The notes under the pieces: model-generated | What the model was told of the DNA's origin: nothing | What the model saw: only the letters and a program-made list of their open reading frames with translations | The model's database searches: none | Position numbers and translations under genes: made by a program | Source of the DNA: Eutreptiella sp. 'Long Island Sound 2002' | Lineage: Eukaryota > Euglenozoa > Euglenophyceae > Eutreptiales > Eutreptiaceae | Direction of reading: 5' to 3' | DNA length: 64,000 nt | Assembly (NCBI GenBank): GCA_964036045.1 | Contig: OZ038392.1 | Coordinates: 33,865,330 to 33,929,329 of the forward strand | Shown here: positions 12,401-20,967 of the stretch, one piece after another | How the letters are laid out: each line of letters starts with the position of its first letter | Numbering within the stretch: the stretch's first letter is position 1

Positions 12401-13660
12401 GGGCAGCCAGGGTTCCGCGACCCGTATGTCCCGGCTGCGGTCGATGCAGGCGTGTGGACCCAGCACCGGCCCCACAGCGTGCGCCCTTGCGGGCCGGCGT
12501 TGCTCGCTGTGGGGGTGGCGGAAGGGCGTCCCCGGGGGAGTTGCCTTCCACCGTTGTGAGGGGCGCCTGGTGTCAGGCGCTGTCCCTCCCCCGAGCGCCC
12601 GTCCTCTGGAGCGGGCAGCCAGGGTTCCGCGACCCGTGTGTCCCGGGTGCGGTCGATGCGGGCGTGTGGACCCAGCACCGGCCCCACAGTGTGCGCTCTT
12701 GCGGGCCGGCGTTGCTCGCTGTGGGAGTGGCGGAAGGGCGTCCCCGAGGGGGGTGCCTTCCACCGCTGTGAGGGGCGCCTGGTGTCAGGCGCTGTCCCTC
12801 CCCCGGCCGCCCGTCCTCTGGAGCGGGCAGCCAGGGTTCCGCGACCCGTGTGTCCCGGGTGCGGTCGATGCGGGCGTGTGAACCCAGCACCGGCCCCCCA
12901 GCGTGCGCCCTTGCGGGCCGGCGTTGCTCGCTGTGGGTGTGGCGGAAGGGCGTCCCCGGGGGGGGGTGCCTTCCACCGTTGTGAGGGGCGCCTGGTGTCA
13001 GGTGCTGTCCCTCCCCCGGCCGCCCGTCCTCTGGAGCGGGCAGCCAGGGTTCCGCGACCCGTGTGTCCCGGGTGCGGTCGATGCGGGCGTGTGGACCCAG
13101 CACCGGCCCCACAGCGTGCGCCCTTGCGGGCCGGCGTTGCTCGCTGTGGGGGTGGCGGAAGGGCGTCCCCGGGGGGGGTGCCTTCCACCGTTGTGAGGGG
13201 CGCCTGGTGTCAGGCGCTGTCCTTCCCCCGACTGCCCGTCCTCTGGAGCGGGCAGCCAGGGTTCCGCGACCCGTGTGTCCCGGGTGCGGTCGATGCAGGC
13301 GTGTGGACCCAGCACCGGCCCCACAGCGTGCGCCCTTGCGGGCCGGCGTTGCTCGCTGTGGGGGTGGCGGAAGGGCGTCCCCGGGGGGGGGTGCTTTCCA
13401 CCGTTGTGAGGGGCGCCTGGTGTCAGGCGCTGTCCCTCCCCCGGCCGCCCGTCCTCTGGAGCGGGCAGCCAGGGTTCCGCGTCCCGTGTGTCCCGGGCGC
13501 GGTCGGTGCGGGCGTGGGGACCCAGCACCGGCCCCACAGCGTGCGCCCTTGCGGGCCGGCGTTGCTCGCTGCGGGGGTGGCGGAAGGGCCTCCCCGGGGT
13601 GGTGCCTTCCACCATTGTGAGGGGCGCCTGGGGTCAGGCGCTGTCCCTCTCCCGACTGCC
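6456..13660 (-). repeat. 5' monomer array of LINE copy 1 (~34 x ~212 bp)
   Basis: The landmark GTGTCAGGCGCTGTCCCTCC (plus strand) recurs about every 212 bp: near 6459, 6671, 6846, 7057, 7269, 7481 and on to 13634, giving roughly 34 units. The unit at 6671-6846 is short by about 37 bp. Units differ by scattered substitutions and by length changes in the G-run. The array sits directly upstream (in element orientation) of ORF1, the place of promoter monomers in mouse L1. Long open frames on both strands are a by-product of very high GC and few stop codons; I do not regard them as genes. Confidence 0.95.
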
Positions 13661-13953
13661 CGCCCACTGCTGGGCGGGTTGCCGGGGTTCGTTGGGTGTG
13701 TTCGGTGTGTGTGGTGTCTGTGCCGTGCGTGTCGTGGTGCGTGGTGCCGCTCTTCCCTTGGTCCTCCGGTGCTCCTTTCTCCGGTGTCTCTGTGCGGTGT
13801 TGTGCTCGCCGTGTGCCCGCCGTGTCCCGTCCCCTGTGCGCGCCCCTTGCTCGTCCGCTGGCTACCCCTTGTTCCTTTCGCGGCCTCGTTGCTCTTTACC
13901 CTTTCCTCTACCCTTCTCCCTGGCATGCACTTTTTCCCTGCCTCCGCTTTGTT
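13661..13953 (-). other. LINE copy 1 leader, proximal part
   Basis: Non-coding 5' leader between the monomer array and the insert. It matches the reverse complement of about 24230-24535 in copy 2. It ends with one copy of the 15-bp target duplication TGCCTCCGCTTTGTT (13939-13953). Confidence 0.85.
13939..13953. repeat. Left 15-bp target-site duplication of the insert
   Basis: TGCCTCCGCTTTGTT, identical to 15936-15950. Copy 2 of the LINE has the site once, which gives the empty-site state. Confidence 0.93.
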
Positions 13954-14399
13954 TTTGCTCTCATTGTTCACTTTAAGGTCCGTACTGGACCGCAGAAAGG
14001 CAGTTCGGGAGAAGAAAATACACAGAGTACTCTACACATGGCGATTGGGCCTTATAGGATACTATATGTGCTGCCTGCGCTGCTTGGGGTGTGTGTGGTG
14101 TGACAGGGGAAAAAGGGGGTGTCGTGGTGGGTAGGAGGAAGGTGGTGTCTATGATGGGCGGTGGCTGGTGGGGCGAGCCCCGTGGTCTTGTGTTGCGGGC
14201 GGGCCCCTGAGTGATAACACTGGGTGAGACAGGGAGGACACTCGCATGTGTGGGAGGGGCCTGAGCTGTACCTGGGGATCTTGGGGGCTGTACCCTGGGA
14301 GGCACACAGTGTGTGTCACTGTTTCGGAAAGAATCCTAGCCCTTTAGAGAGTGGCTATCTCTGCAGTGAACCGTGGGTGTGTTCATTATTTCAGGGTAG

Positions 14400-14573
14400 G
14401 ATTGGGACCTGAAAAATGTGAGAACTAGGACTTACTGGGTCTTGCTTAATGAAAACCCAGCGTCTGGAGTACCTCAGGAAAAATTAGCTGAAGTGGAAGA
14501 GCTCAACGTTGGAGACCTCAGTAAAGAACTCTGGGAAATTGAATGGCATACTTTGGACGTGACAGAATATTGA
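14400..14573 (+). CDS. Possible 57-aa coding fragment or exon
   Basis: An open frame on the opposite strand of the same insert, ending at TGA 14571-14573, with a balanced acidic composition (KLAEVEELNVGDLSKELWEIE) unlike the GC-driven shadow frames around it. It is preceded by ATTATTTCAG at about 14385-14394, which looks like a 3' splice site. No start codon is seen and the product is not recognised. It could be an exon carried by the insert, or chance. Confidence 0.25.
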   Translation, partial: DWDLKNVRTRTYWVLLNENPASGVPQEKLAEVEELNVGDLSKELWEIEWHTLDVTEY

Positions 14574-15217
14574 GATATGACAGTGATGTTGACGACTTTG
14601 AAGTAAGCTTTTGACTGACAGTAGCGTGGGTCCCTGGCCCGTGCCACGAGCCAGAGAAGGTCGCCGTAGTGGGAATGCGTTGTGGAGAGTATGTGTCATG
14701 ATCTGTGGGCGGTGTGTTTAGTAAATTGTGTGCCTAAAAAGCGGCTGTGTGTGTTGTGTGTCAGTGTGTTTGGCGTGACCGTGCTGGTGTCAGATGCATG
14801 TGGAGGTTGGCTGGACAGTTTGCTGCCTACGGCACTGTTTAGAAAACCTTGCTGTTTGACCCCTAGGGGAAAAGACAACAGGCTTCAAGCAGTGGAGCGA
14901 GCTGCAAATGCGTTGAGGTATCGTGACCGTTGCCTTTGTCAGTGCAGTTCAACAGCGTCGCCAAAGCGTCGCCAAGAAGCCAGAGGCAGGCACACAGGCC
15001 ATGATAAGTGCTGTGAGCATAGCTCAGAACAGTGGAAAGGGAGGCAAGGGCGAAGACGAACACGGCGAAAAAACGCCGAAGGGACGTTGGTCCGGCACCT
15101 TGTGGTCACTGGCGTGCGACCTGTTTTGCACATTCATGCAAATGCTCATTTGCATTGATGGCATAAGTAGAGGCGATATCAATAGCGCAATATGTTAAGC
15201 GATAGGCAGAATATAAG

Positions 15218-15883
15218 TCACTGGATTAGGCATGTTGCTCCTGCGTTGTCGTGCGCAAAGCCTGCAGCTCGAAGCTTCGGTTTAGTGCATTGAAGGCATT
15301 CGAGTCTTCGTTCGAAGTTGATGAACCCACAGCTGCACTGCCAGTCGGTCCAAGTGTTCGGCTGTCCCCACAGTTCTTTGACGCCGTCATTGAGGCCGTA
15401 GGATAGGCGTAGGAAGGTCACCGACGAGCCGTTGACAGCTGCTGACGCTGTGAACTGTTCGGAAGCGCTGGGCATTGCACGGCCGTGCGGAAGTTTTTCA
15501 TGTTCGACAACAAGAGGAGGAAAGTGTGCTGGGCTTGCGAGTTGTTCTGGGTGCAGCAACTGACTTACTTCTGCAAACGAGGCGCTCAGGTTGTCTAGCG
15601 CGTAGCGCGGTGCCGAATCTGTTGAGGGCTGCCGAGTTTGTGTTTTGCGGCAGGCTCGTAAGAAAGCCGGCAAGGAGTAGATCTTTCGCTGTGTCAGTCC
15701 TTTTCGTCGTACGCGGCAGTTGCGACGGGAGCGGCCCTGCTTAGGCATACGCCGTAGCGGCGCTGTAGGGCGGAGCGACTGGTGCATTGCTCGGTGGAGA
15801 CGCGAGATGAGCGTACAGAAACACACAACCAAAAAGAGAATGTTGGCGCTGGGGTCGCTTTCAGTAACTGCCTTCGAGGACAT
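15218..15883 (-). CDS. RanBP2-type zinc-finger protein, 221 aa, function unknown
   Basis: The longest plausible reading frame in the 1982-bp insert. Near the C-terminus it has WQCSCGFINFERRLECLQC, which fits the RanBP2 (NZF-like) pattern W-x-C-x2-C-x3-N-x6-C-x2-C, a finger that binds ubiquitin or single-stranded RNA in known families. The rest is basic at the N-terminus (MPKQGRSRRNC-type stretch after about residue 46) and otherwise unrecognised. No membrane segment is convincing; the hydrophobic run at residues 14-24 is short. It lies 52 nt from the insert's 5' end, as expected for an mRNA-derived copy. It could be a host gene retrocopy or a transposon-encoded protein. The start codon is uncertain, since several in-frame Met occur before residue 50. 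Confidence 0.5.
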   Translation of the reverse strand: MSSKAVTESDPSANILFLVVCFCTLISRLHRAMHQSLRPTAPLRRMPKQGRSRRNCRVRRKGLTQRKIYSLPAFLRACRKTQTRQPSTDSAPRYALDNLSASFAEVSQLLHPEQLASPAHFPPLVVEHEKLPHGRAMPSASEQFTASAAVNGSSVTFLRLSYGLNDGVKELWGQPNTWTDWQCSCGFINFERRLECLQCTKPKLRAAGFAHDNAGATCLIQ

Positions 15884-15935
15884 CCAAATTCTTTCACATA
15901 CTTAGACAACTTACGATTCCGCGCAGGCGACAGAT

Positions 15936-15950
15936 TGCCTCCGCTTTGTT
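15936..15950. repeat. Right 15-bp target-site duplication of the insert
   Basis: TGCCTCCGCTTTGTT, identical to 13939-13953. Confidence 0.93.
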
Positions 15951-16481
15951 GTGTGTCTCTGTCTTTTTCCTTGTCGGCCCGGGCTTCCTCCTTTGAACCT
16001 GCGTAGAGAGAGGAGAGGGCGTAAACAAGCGTGCGGCGGCGGCGGTTTTGTCGCGACACGGCACCTCGAGCTGGCTGGTACGTCATGCGACATGCGTGTG
16101 CGACCGGCGTGTGCGTAGGTTTATCGTCCCACTTGCTCCCGTCTTGTCTCCACACCCCTTTGGCCGCTACCTTTGCTCGTTGCCCGTTCCGCGCGCGCGG
16201 CGTGACATGCAACATACCTGTTTCTTTCCCCACTACCTTAACGTGTCCTAGTCCTCCCGTCTTGCCGGGCGTTCGCTAATGTGAGACCGGCACGACGCAA
16301 TACTTGCCTAAGCGTCTAAGACAACCCTACTTTAACGCCCGGAAGACGCAAACACGAGCATACGCTTCTCCTTGGGACCTGTGAGGGGAAGAGAACGTGG
16401 GTGCATGCACGTGTGTTTGTCGGGACCCGGCACACGTCGGCGCTATGCTATTCGTGTGTATGCTCCCCGTGTCCCCCTCCC
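15951..16481 (-). other. LINE copy 1 leader, distal part and 5' end
   Basis: Matches the reverse complement of 23714-24235 in copy 2 almost base for base. It resumes at the right-hand target duplication and ends at 16481, where copy 2 begins. It is non-coding. The sequence to the right (TGGCTTTTTGTG...) differs from the flank of copy 2, which defines the element end. Confidence 0.85.
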
Positions 16482-17942
16482 TGGCTTTTTGTGTGTTCTA
16501 ATCGCGCATCAAAAAGGGTGGTTTTGCTGTAAGAGCAGTTGTCACGGTTGCCCCGCATTGCACCGCAGGGCAGGACCGTTAGCCCCCCGTGACAACCACT
16601 CCCTGGCCGAAGGCCATTTCTTTTTTCCCCCTCTCGGTTGGTGGCGCGGGCCGGGCGGTTGGCGACGTGGCACGACATGGTAACATACTTGCGTTCTTGG
16701 TGGCGGTGTGTGGCTTGCCTACTATTTGTTTGCATGCGGCGGCATACCTTTTGTCCCCTTTGGCTCCCTTTCGCCTCCTACATAAGCGGGCGTGCGGGTG
16801 GGCGGTGGGCACGTCTCGGTTACGCCTCGTGGTCACCTTTTACTCTTGTTGGCGTGGTTGCCGCTCTCGTCTCGTGTTCATAGCGTAGCATAGCGTGGCA
16901 TTCAACATACTTGGACCCGACTAGCCACGTGTGTATGTTTAGTTTTTGTTTGTCTGTTTTTTTTTTTTTTTGTGTGTTGTGCTTCACCTCGGTGGCACGT
17001 GGCCTCCTTCACGCGTTCTCCTCTCCCTTGTTGGTTTTTTGTTCCCCCTTGTTTGTCCCTTCATACCATTTTGCTCGTCCGTGGCGGTGATGGCCTTGCG
17101 GCGTTCCGGGCACGCACGTGCGGGCATACCTTTCTTTCCCTATGTGAGCGGGGGTGAGCATAGGCATTCATTCGGTGCCACCTCTTGTTGGTTTTCCTTG
17201 CCGGTGCGGTTTTCGTTGCGTTTTTCGTGGCGGCGCACTTTGGCGTTGCTTGACACGTTACTTCCTTGTATTGCGTTTGTTACGGCGTTATGCATACAAT
17301 ATATGGCATATAACATACTTGCTTTTCGGCGGCCGGTGGCGTTGTTGTTGCTTGTGTGTATTTTTTATGCATGACATGCAACATACTTGTGTACTTGTGC
17401 GGCTTCTTTTTTCTTTTGTTGTGATCCCCTTCGCGTGTTACGGCGTCATCGTATTCCCTACGAGAGCGGGCTTGCATTGCTTGGTCGTGTACTTGTGGTA
17501 TATCTCCACCGTGGTGCTGTTCGTTACATACTTGTTCTCTCCTTGTCTACCTCTTACCGCGTTGTGCTTGTTTCGTTGGTTTCTAGCGTTGCGCGGCATA
17601 TAACATACTTGCTTGTCGGCGGCCGGTGGCGTTGTTGTTGTCTATGTGTGGTTTGTTTTGGGGCGCGCACAAGTCCCTAGCGCCTAGGGCACGCACTTTG
17701 CTAGGTGGTTTGGGGCAAGCAACGCTCAGCTCCTTCGCCGTCGCCGCTCTATTGTTCGTCCTTTTTGGTGAGTGTCCTAAATTTTGCGACCTCGCCAAAC
17801 AGCGGCGTAAAATTGTTGGGGGGGTTTCTGAGGTCGGAAAAGACGATTTTTCGCTTTATTTCTTCTGGCGGTGCGTCATTTTCTTGGTATTTTATTTTTC
17901 TTCTGCTGCGATCGCGCGACGTTCTTCGAAGGGTCACAGGCT
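16482..17942. other. Unassigned T-rich sequence with recurring ACATACTTG motif
   Basis: No credible gene. The 9-mer ACATACTTG recurs near 16684, 16905, 17306, 17384, 17525 and 17600. The longer phrase CGGCGGCCGGTGGCGTTGTT is present twice (about 17327 and 17616), each after GGCATATAACATACTTGCTT, about 290 bp apart. A related phrase, GACATGCAACATACCTG, is in the LINE leader (16203-16219). The stretch may be a diverged repeat related to the LINE leader, or an older repeat into which both elements inserted. It includes a T-run at about 16958-16972. Confidence 0.5.
16490..16620. repeat. Small structured repeat, copy 1
   Basis: Shares about 110 bp with 22090-22215, including CCCCGCATTG and GACCGTTAGCC. 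It has the perfect 10-bp inverted pair GTTGTCACGG (16538-16547) and CCGTGACAAC (16587-16596). The family is unknown; a small non-autonomous element is the simplest reading. Confidence 0.6.
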
Positions 17943-20900
17943 GATACAAGAATGTATCGGCGCTGGCCTAGTCCTGGAGTACAAGGACGGGGACTACCCC
18001 CAACACTGCAGCCGCTGTTTCCTGGTGGCTAAACCTGGGTCTCCAGCCAAACGGCTGGTAGTGGACTACGGAGAGCTGAACAAGAAAACGTTGAACCACT
18101 CAGGGTCAATTCCTAATATGGAGTCTACCCTTGAGAAGATAGCCTCCTGTCGCTACAAGACCAAGATGGACAAGAGGAGCGGATTCTGGCAAGTGGACCT
18201 GACGCCCAAAGCTCAGGAGCTACTGGCCTTCATCACCCCTCAGGGGAGGGTGTTCAAGTGGAAGGTCATGCCATTTGGCGTGGCCAACACACCCGCTCTA
18301 TTCCAAGAGCTGATGAACAAGATCTTGTCCATCCTACGAAGGAGACCTAAGGTGCAGGAACTAATATCCCGTGGGGCCCAGATGGAAGCACACATCGACG
18401 ATGTATGTCTCGGGACCAATACCCAGGAGGACCACCTAATCCTCTTGGGTGAGTTCTTTGCGGTCTGCCAGGAGAACCACACACGACTCAAGCTGGAGAA
18501 ATGTGAGTTCATGCAGGAGACCATGCAGTACCTGGGGATTGACGTTGCCTATAGGTGGTGGACCCCAGCGGCCTCTAAGGCCAAACCCCTGATGGATGCT
18601 AAGGTACGACACGAAGACCCCAAGAAAGGACTGCATGATGTACGCAGTTTCATCGGGGCGTGCAACTTCTATCGCCGCCATATCAAAAACTTCACCTACA
18701 CCAGCGCCATTCTGACGGACTGGATCAAGAAGAGTACTACTTGGCGCTGGGGCCCACAAGAGCAACAAGCGTTTGACAAGCTCAAAGACAAGTTGGCCAA
18801 CGCTAAGTGCTTCGGCGTGCCTAGGGCACAAGGGGACATTATCCTGGTGACCGACGCCAGCAATGTGGGCGGTGGTGGAACGTTGTTCCAATGGCAAGCA
18901 CTAGAGAAGGAGGAGTTCGACTCGGCCATTTCCCAATGGGGGACGGAAGGTCTCAACCGAGATGGAACCCTCAAGCACAGCTACCCTGACGACAAGTGGG
19001 TCCTAGTACCTCTGGGCCACTGCAACTGGAAGTGGAACCAGGCCAGGGGGAACTACTCCACCTATGAGCAGGAATTGCTGGCGGGTATGCTAGTGCTATC
19101 CTCACAATCACGACTGTTGGGGAGTAACCCTGTGGTCTGGCTGTGCGACCAAGAGCCAGTCCGCACTTTCCAGAAGGGCCCCCCACCTGAGAAGGCCAAG
19201 CTACGGCGCTGGTGGACCTACCTCAGTCAACTACGGCTGACGGTACACCATATCCAGGGAGTGAAGAGCGAGTGTGCAGACTACATCAGCCGCAACAACT
19301 TCGACGCCCTGATTGGTGCCCGGTCTGAAGCGCTGGCTAAGGAGGCGTTCAGCCGTATGGACGTTCACTTGGACCTCAACATGATTATAATACGCCCCCT
19401 GGATGGACTCCAACAATCAGAGTACCTGAAGGAGTTTGGGGATATCTACAAGCGCCTGGAGAAACGCCTTGAACCCCTCCTGGTCAACCAAGATCAGTGG
19501 AAGAGGGACAAGAGCTACCTCTGGCACGAGGACCGCATCGTGGTTCCTAGTGACAGAGTCTCAGCGCTGCTGAATTGGACCCATGAGTCCAGTGGTCATG
19601 TGGGGGCTGACCGTACCCTAAGGCTATTCAAGCAGTGGTTCCACACTACGTGGACCGACGACCAACTGCGGAAAACCCTCCAGCCTATCGTGGACAAGTG
19701 CCCGTGAAGGTCCTGCAAACCAGGGGATATCAGGGACAGAGGTCTCTACTCGACCCTGCCCATCCCTCACTGTGCTAACAGTGTACTATACGTGGACTAC
19801 ACGGAGATGCCGAAGTTCGGGCGCTATGACTTCGCGCTCGTTGTAACCTGTGGGTTGACCAGGTTTACCAGGGTGTTCCCATGTATCAAGCACATTACCA
19901 GGGAGGAGACTATCAAGATACTCCTGGAGGAGTGGTTTTGTGTCTATGGGGCGCCCAAGGAGATCAACTCCAATGAGGACGTACGAGTACGCTCAGATAC
20001 CGGTTTGTACAAGAGGGTCCTGAGATCCCTCAATGTCCAGGTGTCTACGGGGATCCCCTACTCGCACACGAGCAAGCCCCTATGTGAGCGACAGAACCGT
20101 GTCCTCAAGGAGAATGTAAGGATATGGTGCAAAGCTGAACGCACCAGAGACTGCGTGAGACTACTCCCCGTCATATCCTTGATGATGAACTCCCAAGAGA
20201 GTTCAGCTACTGGCAACTCGCCCCATGAGCTATTCCTAGGGCGCCCGGCATGGTTCCTACATGCCCCCTATCAAGAGGACACCCATTCTTCTGTGGGTGA
20301 ATGGGTGCAAGAGCAACAAGCAAAGGTGCACAAGGCCAAGGCTATGCTCCAGAGAGTGAGGGAGCGTCAGTGGAACAAGAAGAACAAGCACCGAGTACCG
20401 GCCACCTACCAAGAGGGGGACTGGGTGCTGGTGCACCACAGTCGGCTACCCGCCTGGCCACGCTCTACCAGCAATGACCCATACTTCGGGCCGTACAAGA
20501 TTCTATCAGTGGATGGACACCGTATCACCGTGCGGTGTTCTCCCCGTCTAGGGCGGACCCTGGTGTGCGCTGCTCAACATCTGAAGCGCTACTATGATCC
20601 TGAAGACCTCTGTGGGGAAGAATGGGAGCTTAACGACGAGGAGATCGCCGCCCTAGACCTACAAGGGGCTGCCAGCCCTATGGAAGTTGAAGGGGAACTC
20701 CCCGACATGAACGCCGAGGAGATGGCTAAGGAGGGCTTCTACCTGGTGAAGTCTGTCCTACGCCACCGCTTTTGCCAGGGTTGGCGCTTCCTCACCCTCT
20801 CCGAAGGGTTTGGAGTCAAAGAGGCCACCTGGGAGCCCTTCTCTGCGTTTGTACTACCTGAGGGACGCCTAAACTCAGTTCTGGTGGACTACTTGTCCCA

Positions 20901-20967
20901 GAACAACCTTGGTGAGTTGCTGAGGCTCGCTGAGACGCTTGCCTCCAAGACTAAAGCTAGGGACTGA
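17943..20967 (+). pseudogene. pol: Gypsy A pol remnant: RT, RNase H, integrase, chromodomain, one nonsense codon
   Basis: The frame is open except for TGA at 19705-19707. Copy B reads TGC there, a Cys of the integrase zinc-binding cluster (CPCRSC in B, CP-stop in A), so this is a one-base nonsense change. Domains in order: RT with AHIDDV (about 18391-18408), RNase H with LVTDAS (about 18844-18861), HHCC zinc region (about 19585-19720), integrase core with DYTEM, NED and LCERQN as the acidic residues, and a C-terminal chromodomain (about 20730-20910) with ATWEPFSAFVL. The frame extends upstream to 17626 through unrelated sequence, so its apparent N-terminal 100 residues are not Pol. The truncation removes the primer site, gag and protease, so this copy cannot be autonomous. 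Confidence 0.92.

Larger units (their letters stand above)
13954..15935 (-). mobile_element. 1982-bp insert in the LINE leader with 15-bp target duplication (probable retrocopy)
   Basis: The LINE leader is continuous in copy 2 but interrupted here. The flanks carry a perfect direct repeat TGCCTCCGCTTTGTT at 13939-13953 and 15936-15950. A 15-bp duplication points to target-primed reverse transcription rather than a typical DNA transposon, and I see no terminal inverted repeats. On the minus strand an ORF opens 52 nt from the 5' end (15883) and the 3' end has only a short A-rich run, as in a retrocopied mRNA with a worn tail. A plus-strand orientation is not excluded. The family is not recognised. 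Confidence 0.8.
1..16481 (-). mobile_element. Giant APE-type LINE, copy 1 (3' part beyond window; interrupted)
   Basis: Minus-strand copy of the same element seen complete at 23714-46374. From its 5' end at 16481 it runs leftward through a leader, a ~212-bp monomer array, ORF1 and the start of ORF2, and leaves the window inside the RT domain. The 5' end is placed by matching the end of copy 2: both finish with the complement of GGGAGGGGGAC. The leader is interrupted by the insert at 13954-15935. The 3' end and its target duplication lie outside the window. Similarity to copy 2 is high in ORF1 and ORF2, with scattered substitutions. Confidence 0.93.

Noticed and set aside
6456-13660. Dozens of overlapping long ORFs on both strands across the monomer array
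   Set aside because: They repeat with the 212-bp unit, exist in all frames at once and have only compositional Arg/Pro/Gly/Ala content. They reflect very high GC with few stop codons.
12638-14134. 498-aa plus-strand ORF running from the monomers into the insert
   Set aside because: It crosses the LINE leader in antisense and the insertion junction, so it cannot be an evolved gene.
14696-15158. Plus-strand 158-aa ORF in the insert as the main gene
   Set aside because: No recognisable domain, and it runs against the RanBP2-finger frame, which has a specific motif and sits next to the insert's 5' end.
17626-17942. N-terminal extension of gypsy A pol as a fused host protein
   Set aside because: No similarity to copy B and no recognised domain; the frame is open by chance upstream of the truncation point.
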